Origin: an uncultured Collinsella sp.
GTDB lineage: Bacteria; Actinomycetota; Coriobacteriia; Coriobacteriales; Coriobacteriaceae
Direction: 5' to 3'
Length of the DNA: 29,465 bases
Assembly: GCA_900752015.1 (NCBI GenBank)
Contig: CAADTZ010000074.1
Location: forward strand, 1-29,465
In this document: positions 1-7,359 of the stretch, piece after piece
Layout of the letters: every line of letters starts with the position of its first letter
How positions within the stretch are numbered: position 1 is the stretch's first letter
Translations under genes and position numbers: made by a program
The notes under the pieces: generated by a model
Told to the model about the DNA's origin: nothing
Database searches by the model: none
Seen by the model: the letters and a program-made list of their open reading frames with translations, nothing else

Positions 1-189
1 GAGCTGCATGAGCTGGATGGTGCCGCCGATGACGAGGCCGGTCTGCCAGTCGCCCATGACGACGCCGGTGATAAGGCCCCAGAAGACGGCATAGTTGACG
101 AAGATCATCGGGATGCCGTAGTAGTCCACGTGCTTGATGAAGGCCAGCAGGGTCAAAAGGACGACCTGCAGGATAGTGAAGTTGACCAT
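1..189 (-). CDS. PTS mannose/sorbose-family EIIC component, N-terminal part
   Basis: Only the first 63 residues are in the window; the rest lies beyond the left edge. EIIC of the mannose/fructose/sorbose PTS family is the membrane channel that carries the sugar while it is phosphorylated by EIIB. The visible part is strongly hydrophobic, and the GDWQTGLVIGGTIQL segment matches the conserved N-terminal GDxxTGLxxGAxxQL stretch of this family. The start was chosen because AAGGAGGG lies just upstream; this Shine-Dalgarno begins inside the stop codon of the EIIB gene, so the two genes are translationally close and surely one operon. EIID and EIIA genes would be expected next, outside the window. 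Substrate cannot be read from this fragment. Confidence 0.85.
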   Translation of the reverse strand, partial: MVNFTILQVVLLTLLAFIKHVDYYGIPMIFVNYAVFWGLITGVVMGDWQTGLVIGGTIQLMQL

Positions 190-198
190 GATCCCTCC

Positions 199-672
199 TT
201 AGATGAGGTCGGCGACGGAGACGGGCTTGTCGGCGGGCACGAACTGTGCCGTCACCTTGACGCCGCGGGCGATGAGCGCCTTGTAGCTCTGGACGTTCTC
301 GGCGGAGGCATAGGCGCGCTGCGTGAGCTGGACGCCGCCCTCCTTGACGAGCGAGCCGCCGACGATCAGCGACGGGAGCTCGATGCCCGACTCGACCAGG
401 TGAAGGATCGTCTCGGGCTCCTTGGCGATGACAAAGACCTTCTCGCGGTCGTACTTGCCCGCCGCGAAGTTCTTGAGCGCGGTCTGCTCGGAGATGATCG
501 AGACGGCCATGCCCGCGGGGCGCGCCATCCTCATAGTGGACTTCAGGACCTCGTCGCCGGCGACCTTGTCGTCGATGACCATGACTCGGGTCGCGCCCGA
601 CACCGGGGCCCACTGCGTCACGATGATGCCGTGAAGCAGGCGATTGTCGATTCGTGCCATAACAACACTCAT
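199..672 (-). CDS. PTS mannose/sorbose-family EIIB component
   Basis: A 157-residue cytoplasmic phosphocarrier that takes phosphate from EIIA on a histidine and passes it to the incoming sugar. The N-terminal motif MARIDNRLLHGIIVTQW is the family signature; the phosphorylated residue should be His14 in LLHG. The length fits EIIB of this family (about 160). A longer reading to 741 exists, but the ATG at 672 is preceded by TAGGAG at the right distance and puts the family motif at the normal position. Downstream is EIIC and upstream, on the same strand, is the LevR-type regulator 123 bp away. That gap probably holds the operon promoter, but I could not identify a convincing -24/-12 or -35/-10 pair in it. 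Confidence 0.9.
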   Translation of the reverse strand: MSVVMARIDNRLLHGIIVTQWAPVSGATRVMVIDDKVAGDEVLKSTMRMARPAGMAVSIISEQTALKNFAAGKYDREKVFVIAKEPETILHLVESGIELPSLIVGGSLVKEGGVQLTQRAYASAENVQSYKALIARGVKVTAQFVPADKPVSVADLI

Positions 673-795
673 GTTTGCTCCTATCAAATGAAGTTTTACG
701 TTCGGTACTGCCTCGGCGCTATCCGGATTCGCGCCGGGCAAGGGGTTATCGGATTATTGAGGACGCGCGGTCAGCTTGCGGCGGCGCGGGGAAGG

Positions 796-3537
796 TCACT
801 CGTCGAGCAGGAGGTCCGAGGAGCCGAGGCGCTCTTCTCGCGCCGGGGCGGCGCTCACGCTTATGTAGTCGAAGACATATGCGATCTCGCTTACGGGAAC
901 CTCTACGCGATAGCGCGTCGAGATGCTCGAGAAGCTCTGCCTGAAGGACTCGATGAAATCGGCACGCTCCTCCTCGAAGCGGTCCTGACCAACGTAGGTC
1001 TCAATGGGGTTTCTGGTAACAAGGCGCTCGACGAGACAGCAGAGGTGGACGTAGAGCCCAATGATGGCGTTGCTGCCGATCTTCTCGCCTGTCCTGCGCT
1101 GAAGCTCGTGCACGGCGCTCTCGATCTCGTGGAATAGCCGCTCCGGGTCGAGGATGGTGATGGAGCGGATGACGTTCTGCAGCGTCATGTTCGAGAGCAG
1201 CTTCTCGTGGAAAGAAGAGAGCTCGGAAGCGTCAAGCCACCTGCCGAACACGGCATCAACCTTAGAGGCGGACGCCGTCGACATGATGTCCTCGAGGGCG
1301 ACGAAGGGGACGGAGGCGACCCCGGGGTCTCCCGTGCCGATGACGGCGCAGACGCGGTGCTCGGAGAAAACGGCGTCATTCGACCCGTTCGCGACGAGCT
1401 GCTTGAAGGGCCTCGTGAGCAGGCGCGCGCCTATGGTGCGCGGGAGGCTCTGCGAGACGAGCTGGCGTATCCTCTCCGCGGCGTCGGCATCGGACTCGGA
1501 GCAGAAGACGATGGCGTCCTCACGGTTGACGCGCTCGATCACCTTGCAGTGCGTCACGCACGCGGCGGTCGCATCGCCAAGAACCTCGGCGATGGACTTG
1601 CCGCCGAGCAGCCCGACCCCGATCTCGAGCGCAAGACCGGTAGAGACGTTGTTCACCACGCCGATAGTGGAGTCGGTAACGTTCTCGAGGGCCTTATAGG
1701 CCTCCTCCAAGGAGCCCATGTCGACGAGGAACACGACCCCGGTGCAGTAGGAATGGCGGTCGACGAGGCGCTGGAGCGGACCGACGATGTCCTTCAGCTG
1801 CTGGTCGTAGGGCATGTCGACAGCCTCGTACACATGCATGCCGAGCATACGGTTCGCCGCGTCGGCGATGCTCGTCGCCGTTGAGTAGCCGTGGGACAAG
1901 ATGACGCAGAGCGTCCGAAGGGCCTTCGCATCGCGAGACTCCGATGCGACGCACAGCGTCAGAAGCGTCTTCGTGAAGTGATCGAGCGAGATTCCCAGCG
2001 CCCCTTCCACGTCTGCGGCGACCTGATCGGAGACGCTCGAGGCAAACGGTAATTCGGAGGTCACGGCACCGAGGAGATGGGAGATTTGCTCCGCACAGGC
2101 AGACTTTCGCTTAGCCAGGCCGATGCCCGGCCACAACTGCAGGCAAATCTCCTGGGCCAGTAGAAAAGCGACCTTCCTCGAAAGCTCGATGCCATAAGAA
2201 GAGCCTGCGTCGGCAAGGACCGCGCCCACGATGCGCTCGAAGGCGCGCGACCTCGAGGAGGTAACGCCGCGGCCGAAGATCAAGTGATCCTCAACGCCGC
2301 GCACAGCGGAGACAGCTTGCGAGACGAGCTCGGAGACAGAGAGCTCCCCGGCGCAGAATCGCTCATCGAGAGAGCACAGGGCATCGAGCGCCTGCTCGAC
2401 CGGCCCTGTGCTCTCGGCGGCATCCAGGGACGCGTCGATCAGAACGCCATCGTCGGGCTGTTGATCGATCTGCGCGGAGGAGAGGAGCCCGCTGGGAAGA
2501 AGATACGGGCGAACGACGACGTAGTCGCCCTCGCGATTGAGGAACGCTTTGGCGCAGCAGTTCGTCACGCAGGCGCGCAAGCCGGCGATGTTATCGGAAA
2601 AGTCCGCGTTCACGAGGCAACGGTATGCGCCGCGGCTGATCTTCACATCAGAACCGATTCGGCACCCCTCGCTGCGCAGGAAGCTCAAGATGAGATCCTC
2701 GCGCTCCTCGGGGGTCCGCTCCTTGAGTGAGGGGACGCGGGCACAGATGGGCATTTTGCTGTAGGCCGAGGAAACCTTCAGGTCATCGGCGGAAAGCGTC
2801 GTCGAAAGAACGAGGCGAGCGCGCGGCGCATCCTGGGAGGCATCGAGCCCGAGGGCCGTCGCAAGGCAGTGCTCCATCGCAGAGGGAGAGAGTGCCTCGA
2901 TGCCGTTGACAAAAACCACACCCCCGCGCGATTTCGCGATCGACTCGTCAAGAAGCCCGTTGAACGAGGCGGCGTCCGGGACCCCGGCGCAGTCGATGCG
3001 CACATAGGAGGAGTCGCGGGACAGCAAGCCCTGGTTCTTGCCGTACTCGTACACAAGACGAGAAAGGAAAGACTTGCCGACACCCACGCCGCCGCTCAAG
3101 AGGATGGGTAGGCCGAACGGAGGGTACTGAACCGCAGCCTTGCACTGCTCGACAACGGAGCTGAGGCTCAGGTCAAAGCCCACGGCACGCGCGAAGTCAC
3201 GGTGATCGGCGATTCCCGTCGCCTGGATGAGGTCGGCGAGCGAGGCGTACTCGCTTGCAGAGAGGTTTACCTGAAAACGCTTCTGGAACGCGCGGCGATG
3301 AAAATAACGGACAGGCCTGCCCGCCACCTTAACCACAAGGCCGGCGCGAACAAGGTCGTTGAGGTACTGGCTCGCCAGACTCCTGGAGATGATGAGCGTC
3401 TCGGCGATGTCGGAGGTGGACAGACGGGCAAGGTCGTCGAGCGAGACGGCAGAGGTGAGGGCCTCGAGATGCTCGAGAATCCTGTCCCTCATGTCGACGG
3501 GCTTCTTTGCCAAGCTGTCCTGTGCGGTCTTGTCCAT
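796..3537 (-). CDS. LevR-type PTS-regulated transcriptional regulator (AAA+, PRD, EIIA- and EIIB-like domains)
   Basis: This 913-residue protein follows the LevR plan. It has an N-terminal winged HTH (about 16-80), an AAA+ domain with Walker A GGVGVGKS (149-156), a PRD-like region (about 390-500), an EIIA-Man-like domain with His549 in SHGYSTATS, a short EIIB-Gat-like region (about 700-750, with IGTGDPG), and a C-terminal PRD with His831 in LYVHLCCLVERL. In LevR the histidines are phosphorylated by HPr and by the cognate EIIB, coupling sugar supply to expression of the neighbouring man-type PTS genes. Two things are odd. The GAFTGA loop that contacts sigma-54 is missing: the stretch 181-205 runs from DCAGVPDAASF to AKSRGG. 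The Walker B acidic pair is replaced (VVFVNGIEAL, 207-216, where LevR relatives have LFLDEIHRL). It may therefore act without sigma-54. Start: AAGGAGGT precedes the ATG. Confidence 0.85.
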   Translation of the reverse strand: MDKTAQDSLAKKPVDMRDRILEHLEALTSAVSLDDLARLSTSDIAETLIISRSLASQYLNDLVRAGLVVKVAGRPVRYFHRRAFQKRFQVNLSASEYASLADLIQATGIADHRDFARAVGFDLSLSSVVEQCKAAVQYPPFGLPILLSGGVGVGKSFLSRLVYEYGKNQGLLSRDSSYVRIDCAGVPDAASFNGLLDESIAKSRGGVVFVNGIEALSPSAMEHCLATALGLDASQDAPRARLVLSTTLSADDLKVSSAYSKMPICARVPSLKERTPEEREDLILSFLRSEGCRIGSDVKISRGAYRCLVNADFSDNIAGLRACVTNCCAKAFLNREGDYVVVRPYLLPSGLLSSAQIDQQPDDGVLIDASLDAAESTGPVEQALDALCSLDERFCAGELSVSELVSQAVSAVRGVEDHLIFGRGVTSSRSRAFERIVGAVLADAGSSYGIELSRKVAFLLAQEICLQLWPGIGLAKRKSACAEQISHLLGAVTSELPFASSVSDQVAADVEGALGISLDHFTKTLLTLCVASESRDAKALRTLCVILSHGYSTATSIADAANRMLGMHVYEAVDMPYDQQLKDIVGPLQRLVDRHSYCTGVVFLVDMGSLEEAYKALENVTDSTIGVVNNVSTGLALEIGVGLLGGKSIAEVLGDATAACVTHCKVIERVNREDAIVFCSESDADAAERIRQLVSQSLPRTIGARLLTRPFKQLVANGSNDAVFSEHRVCAVIGTGDPGVASVPFVALEDIMSTASASKVDAVFGRWLDASELSSFHEKLLSNMTLQNVIRSITILDPERLFHEIESAVHELQRRTGEKIGSNAIIGLYVHLCCLVERLVTRNPIETYVGQDRFEEERADFIESFRQSFSSISTRYRVEVPVSEIAYVFDYISVSAAPAREERLGSSDLLLDE

Positions 3538-3547
3538 GACTTCTTAC

Positions 3548-3567
3548 CTCCTTGTACAAGGAGTATA
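3548..3567 (-). promoter_or_regulatory. Palindrome overlapping -10 and ribosome-binding site of the LevR-type gene
   Basis: A perfect 16-bp palindrome, CTCCTTGT/ACAAGGAG, lies at 3548-3563. On the minus strand it runs from the last two bases of a TATACT (-10 like, 3562-3567) into the AAGGAGGT Shine-Dalgarno of the regulator gene. Transcription would begin inside the palindrome, so it is better placed to be an operator (autoregulation) than an mRNA hairpin. No clear -35 is visible. Confidence 0.4.
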
Positions 3568-4804
3568 AGGGGAACACAGAGAACGGAAGGGGGCGCGTGG
3601 GGGAATCAACAGCCCCGAGGAGAAGTTCACCACTTGAGGGGCAGAAAACAACGGCCATTGAACATTCAGGGCCGACGCTCAACACTTCGGCTCGACACTT
3701 CGCTTTGGAAAGGGCCCTGCGCGATGGTGCAGCCCTCCATCTCGCAGCACAGGTCGCCGAAGGTCGCGAGGATGCGCTCCTTCTGTTCCGCGGGCGAGAC
3801 GACTCGGTGGGCAAGGTCCTCTCAAAAGGGGTCGTCCGACGCCGCAAGACCTCGATGACCGACTACCGCCTCGAGCAAGTGGCGGATTACCTCTACACTA
3901 TCGAACTTGCCTTGGTCAAGTACGAGGCCAAGGAGAACGGTGAGACGTACAACAAGTTCTTCGGAGGTATAGGCTCTTTCAAGAGGAGCTGGCTCAAGCA
4001 AGCCCGCAACAAGCGGATATAGCTGGTCTCGCGGTTTCGCAAGGAACGGTCAGTTCTCCTCTGGCGAGGAATCCCGGGCGACGTGCTTCGAGCAGCGGAA
4101 GCTGAAGCGCAAGCAGAAGCAGCGCGGGCATTGATCGGTGCCGACATGGGCCCAGACGTGAACAGTGCTACGTCCCCTGTTCACGGGGCGCGAAACCGCA
4201 AAGGTTGCACAGAGGTTGCAAAATAAGAAGCCCCCGACCTGTTTTCGCAGGTCAGAGGCTTGAAATCAACGAATATCGTTTACTCCCACTCGGTGGTTAT
4301 AGTTTTGCCGTCTCGTCACTCCAGTTGCACCCAGTTTTCGGCGGCATCTCGAAGTGAGTGCCGCTGAATGACGCGACGTCGCGTTTCATCGGCTTCGGGG
4401 ACAAAAGCTGGGACAACTTCAAAAACCATTTTCAAACTCAGAGTATTGAGTTTTTATTTTTGTCCCAAGGGGCACGGAGAGCCGCCTTTGGAGGCTCGAT
4501 ATCGCCGAAAAACGCCCGTTTTGAAACTCAACCGCCTTTGAGCCTGCAAACCACCAGCTTCAACAGTAAGTGAGTCGACGCGGGTGGCTTACGAGCCGTT
4601 CACAAAACCGCAGGCCACAGGTCTTTGTCAACGATAAGCAAAGTGAATAGTCTCAGGTGGCTTGCCCATGAGTTGGCGTAAGCCTGTTTAGCAAAAGGCT
4701 AATCGGACACGACAGGCCGCCCGCATGGCGACGGCGTTTCCCGTGCGGGCACAAACAGCCCTGCGTGCCCTGTCGCGCGATATCCCAATGCGACGTTCAG
4801 AACC
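3568..4804. other. Gene-poor region with possible gene debris
   Basis: No gene here can be supported. Two short peptides have natural-looking composition: a plus-strand one ending at 4022 (MTDYRLEQVADYLYT, continuing to ...SWLKQARNKRI) and a minus-strand one at about 3670-3820 (KERILATFGDLCCEMEG). I recognise neither. A minus-strand frame ending at about 4281 finishes in TITTEWE and is followed by a terminator, so it may be the tail of a lost gene. At 4398-4466 an imperfect palindrome (GGGACAAAA ... TTTTGTCCC, with an inner AAACTCA/TGAGTTT stem and a T-rich tail) suggests a small repeat or terminator. The rest shows nothing I can name. Confidence 0.4.
4228..4261 (-). terminator. Probable intrinsic terminator
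   Basis: The stem AAGCCTCTGACCTG / CAGGTCGGGGGCTT (minus-strand sense, with one mispaired position inside) closes a GCGAAAA loop and is followed on the minus strand by CTTATTTTG. It would end a minus-strand transcript coming from about 4281 upward, where only a gene remnant is visible. Confidence 0.5.
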
Positions 4805-5074
4805 CTACCCGCCAAGCAGCCACCTCGCGAAATTCAGCACGAGCACGCCCTCCCGGGTATGGGGCTCATGCCTCGTGCGAGTGATGAGAATCTTCGGGAA
4901 TGCATCCCCGATGGATAGAATCGGCGCAATCTCCCTCTCGAGCGTCGAATCGGCGCCGATATCGTCGCTCACATACACTTTCCTTCCCGGTTTCGAAACT
5001 TGGAAGGCAGTATGCGCAAGGATGCGTCGAGGTGCGATCCCAGTCGTACCATGCCAGCAGAGATGTCGAGGCAC
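4805..5074 (-). pseudogene. C-terminal relic of an AAA ATPase with DUF4143 domain
   Basis: The minus-strand reading ends in VSDDIGADSTLEREIAPI, ILSIGDAFPKILITRTRHE and EGVLVLNFARWLLGG. This is the typical end of AAA_14/DUF4143 ATPases, whose tail reads roughly YVQVSxxIxDExTxERExxPLLxIxDxYPKxxxTxD and finishes with a (D/N)FLL-type motif. Only this last part of a protein of about 400 residues remains. Upstream the expected DFVxxKxGRKVYVQVS region is shortened (SKPGRKVYVSDD), and then the frame is lost by about 5074-5130. No nucleotide-binding domain or start is present. These ATPases are common accessory genes of gut bacteria with poorly known function; here it is dead. Confidence 0.65.
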
Positions 5075-5376
5075 ATTCGTTCATGCTGCAATGCGGGCAT
5101 CGGAGATGAAAAACAGCCCGTCGGGTAGTCATGGGCGTGCGGGAGCCCGCATCAGTAACCTGCCTCCTCGGTTGTCCCTTCTTTGCATGGTCGTCTACAT
5201 AAAGGAGGAACCAGCCATGCAGATCAGCATGCTTGCCCTTCTTGGGTCACGGACCGGGGAGGCGAGGGCCTCCGTCGGGACCGCCCCGAGCAACCGGCAT
5301 ATCCAAGGAATGACAAGGCTCGATCGCTGTGCTGGTCAGGATGCCGAAGCGGGCCGTCCGCCAATCGGAATGCGGG

Positions 5377-5573
5377 TCAGGATGCTGCAACGTGATTCCA
5401 GCTGCAGGATACGGCTCCTTTGCGGTTGCCGCAAAACCTGCTGGCAACATTCTTACTATCCGAATGATGTACGCATCCCTTGGGATCGTTTCGCCTGACC
5501 AGGGCCATCTTCAGCGCCTCATCGGCCAGCTCGGCAGGCGCCTCTTCCACGCGTAATAGCCCTGGCGGGTCAC
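5377..5573 (-). pseudogene. Frameshifted, internally deleted IS3-family transposase (OrfB) relic
   Basis: On the minus strand, one frame reads VTRQGYYAWKRR (about 5573-5538), which resembles the N-terminal VSRSGYYxWLKR of IS3-family OrfB. After a frame change the next reads ELADEALKMALVRRN then PKGCVHHSD (about 5558-5458), which is the stretch ending at the second catalytic Asp of the DDE domain, normally HHSDRGSQY. In a functional OrfB these motifs lie well over 100 residues apart, so the middle is deleted; the reading ends at a stop at 5377. The relic lies just upstream of the Mef/Msr cassette and suggests past mobile-element activity there. Confidence 0.65.
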
Positions 5574-5640
5574 CTATGCAACCAAAGATACAAAAGGAAT
5601 CGAATGGCCAGAGAGGACTGCGCTTACCGATGGTCGATTC

Positions 5641-5670
5641 TTGACAGGCAAACTCAAGCCTCGTTAATAT
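5641..5670 (+). promoter_or_regulatory. Strong promoter of the Mef/Msr-like operon
   Basis: A consensus -35 TTGACA (5641-5646) and a near-consensus -10 TAATAT (5665-5670) are separated by 18 bp, in an AT-richer patch than the surroundings. The transcript would begin near 5677 and carry a leader of about 130 nt before the efflux gene. Confidence 0.75.
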
Positions 5671-5710
5671 TACATGGTTTGCCAGACCGAATTAACAAAG
5701 GAGGGGTGTC

Positions 5711-5746
5711 GTGGTTGGTCTTTTCCGCACGTGGATGAGCGCCTAG
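5711..5746 (+). CDS. Leader peptide of the efflux operon (putative)
   Basis: An 11-codon ORF, GTG start, encoding (M)VGLFRTWMSA, with a very good Shine-Dalgarno (AAGGAGGG, 5 nt from the GTG). It lies between the operon promoter and the efflux gene, and its end overlaps the first arm of a hairpin. In streptococcal mef(A)/msr(D) and in erm genes, short leader ORFs stall the ribosome when a macrolide is bound and so open the downstream genes. The peptide sequence itself does not match a leader I can recall, so its role is inferred from position. Confidence 0.5.
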   Translation: MVGLFRTWMSA

Positions 5747-5779
5747 AAAGCGGCGCTGTTGTGGCGTCGCGCTGTTTTT
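5738..5779 (+). promoter_or_regulatory. Attenuator: competing hairpins with a T-run
   Basis: AGCGCC (5738-5743, end of the leader ORF) can pair with GGCGCT (5752-5757). The latter region can alternatively pair with the GC-rich GCGTCGCGCT (5764-5773), which is followed at once by TTTTT (5775-5779). The second pairing is a terminator; stalling on the leader ORF could change which forms. Pairings were worked out by eye and the second stem contains a bulge. Confidence 0.45.
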
Positions 5780-5809
5780 CTGCACGCCATTTCACGATTG
5801 GACATAACC

Positions 5810-7096
5810 ATGATATTTGAAACCTCTCGGGGCAGGTCTGCTCTGCTGTGCCATTCATGGCAATTCAAGCTTTGTTTCGTATGGGGCGGGGAGCTCGTTT
5901 CGACATTGACGAGTTCGATTCTCCAGATGGGTCTTATTTGGCATCTCGCCCTCACGACAGGGTCGTCTTCTCTCCTCTCCTTAGCATCGCTGGCAGGCTT
6001 TCTGCCGATTGCTTTGTTCGGAATCCTTGCGGGCGCCGTTGTCGACAGACTGCCTTTGAAACGTGTCCTCATCGGCGCCGACCTCTTCATTGCCGCGGTG
6101 GGTGCCGCCTTGGCGATTGCCTCGTTGGCCGGCAGCTTACCTGCATGGCTAATTCTCATCGCCTTGTTTCTCCGTGCAGTTGGTACTTCGTTCTACACGC
6201 CAGCCTCCCAATCTCTCACGCCCCATCTCGCCCCACCGGAGCATCTCGTTCGCCTATCGGGGGTGACTCAGGCGATTCAGTCCGGCGGATACATTCTTGG
6301 CGCCGCGCTTGCAGCAGTGATTTATCCCGTGGCGGGCATTACCGCTATGATTGTCCTCGACGTGCTGGGAGCGCTTTTCGCTTCTTTAGCCGTCCTCGCC
6401 GCACAGATAGACGCAGGGGGCCTCGACGAAGCCGACCGCAGCTTGTCCTTTTCCAATAAGGTTCGAGAGCTCTTCTCTGAGATTTCGGACGGCTACAAGC
6501 TGATTAGGGGGTACAGGGGGCTGTTCGCCCTTCTTTGGTGCGGGTTCGTCTTCGCTTTCGCGTTCTCTCCGCTCGCGGCATTGTTCCCAATAATGACCTT
6601 GGGGCATTTTGGCGGTAGCACGGGGGATGCCGCTTTGGTGGAAATCCTTTTTTCTGCAGGCATGCTGGCTGGGTCCGGTATCTTGGCGGTTACGGGAGGG
6701 TTCCGCAATAGGTCGTTCACCATGGTCGCCGCGATTGCCGGCTTCGGCATTGCCGCAATCGTATCCGGATCGCTCGGCCCGTCATTGTTCGCTGCTTTCC
6801 TGCCGGTGAGCTTTCTTATGGGCGCATGCTCCCCGTTGTACGCGGGAACCCAGACTGCCCTTATGCAGGAGCAGATACCTCCTGAGTACCTAGGCCGCGT
6901 TTTCGGCCTCTACGGAACCATCATGGCTTGGGCCATGCCCATGGGCCTCGCAGCTCCCTCCGTTTTTGCGGATCTGCTTGGAGCTCCGTTATGGTTCGTC
7001 GGCTCTGGAGCGACCATGGTACTGCTTGCGATGGCTATGCTGCTTGCTCCGAGCGTCCGAAGCGCGGGGAAAAGAGATACCGGGCAGATTCAATAG
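5810..7096 (+). CDS. MFS efflux transporter of the Mef (macrolide efflux) family
   Basis: A 428-residue major facilitator protein with about 12 hydrophobic segments, close in length to Mef(A) (405). Family matches run along the whole chain: GGELVSTLTSSILQMGLIWHL (TM1) against WAGQ..S..TSAI.QM of Mef, VDRLPLKRVLIGADL (motif A loop), GTSFYTPA, GTQTALMQEQIPPEYLGRVF and GTIMAWAMPMGL near the end. Mef proteins export 14- and 15-membered macrolides by proton antiport, usually with Msr(D), whose homologue follows at 7360. Start: the ATG at 5810 puts the Mef-like sequence in place but has only a weak Shine-Dalgarno. A TTG at 5759 in the same frame lies inside the attenuator and was not used. The protein is clearly diverged from Mef(A)/(E), so the drug range is not known. 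Confidence 0.8.
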   Translation: MIFETSRGRSALLCHSWQFKLCFVWGGELVSTLTSSILQMGLIWHLALTTGSSSLLSLASLAGFLPIALFGILAGAVVDRLPLKRVLIGADLFIAAVGAALAIASLAGSLPAWLILIALFLRAVGTSFYTPASQSLTPHLAPPEHLVRLSGVTQAIQSGGYILGAALAAVIYPVAGITAMIVLDVLGALFASLAVLAAQIDAGGLDEADRSLSFSNKVRELFSEISDGYKLIRGYRGLFALLWCGFVFAFAFSPLAALFPIMTLGHFGGSTGDAALVEILFSAGMLAGSGILAVTGGFRNRSFTMVAAIAGFGIAAIVSGSLGPSLFAAFLPVSFLMGACSPLYAGTQTALMQEQIPPEYLGRVFGLYGTIMAWAMPMGLAAPSVFADLLGAPLWFVGSGATMVLLAMAMLLAPSVRSAGKRDTGQIQ

Positions 7097-7228
7097 CCCA
7101 AGTATTCGAAAAAAAAGAGGCAGCAGCCATCGGTTCAAGCGTCAGCCTTCAAGCCCTTGCGACGACGAGGTATTGCACTGACATCCCACATCGCGCTCCT
7201 TATTCGTCGCCAACTATCATTTTCGGAT

Positions 7229-7267
7229 TTGCCGGCTTGCGCAAGGTCAAAACGCTCGCGCCGGCAA
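7229..7267 (+). other. Hairpin between the Mef-like and Msr-like genes
   Basis: TTGCCGGC (7229-7236) and GCCGGCAA (7260-7267) form an 8-bp perfect stem upstream of a second short ORF. No T-run follows, so it is not a terminator; it might be part of a second regulatory leader or an mRNA-processing structure. Confidence 0.35.
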
Positions 7268-7290
7268 TTGGGCAAAGGCGAAAAATCGAC

Positions 7291-7329
7291 GTGAGCAATC
7301 TTTTTTTGGCATGGCTGCGCTTCCAGTAA
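7291..7329 (+). CDS. Second possible leader peptide, upstream of the Msr-like gene
   Basis: A 12-codon ORF (GTG start, (M)SNLFLAWLRFQ) ends 30 bp before the ABC-F start. A moderate AAAGGCG precedes it. It shares an L-F-x-x-W core with the first leader at 5711 (VGLFRTW). Streptococcal msr(D) also has its own short leader ORF, so position supports a regulatory role; the sequence alone does not prove translation. Confidence 0.35.
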   Translation: MSNLFLAWLRFQ

Positions 7330-7359
7330 AAGGCTAATACACAAAAGGCGGTTCAACCT

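Noticed and set aside
673..795. Sigma-54 (-24/-12) promoter ahead of the PTS EIIB gene
   Set aside because: No TGGCAC-n5-TTGC pattern is present; a CCTTGCCC match is too weak to count.
4725..5498. 257-codon plus-strand ORF
   Set aside because: It runs across two minus-strand relics (DUF4143 ATPase tail and IS3 transposase) and has no homology-like pattern of its own.
4696..7338. AAAAGGCTAAT present at 4696 and 7328
   Set aside because: The match is only 11 bp with no similarity around it, so chance is the simplest explanation.
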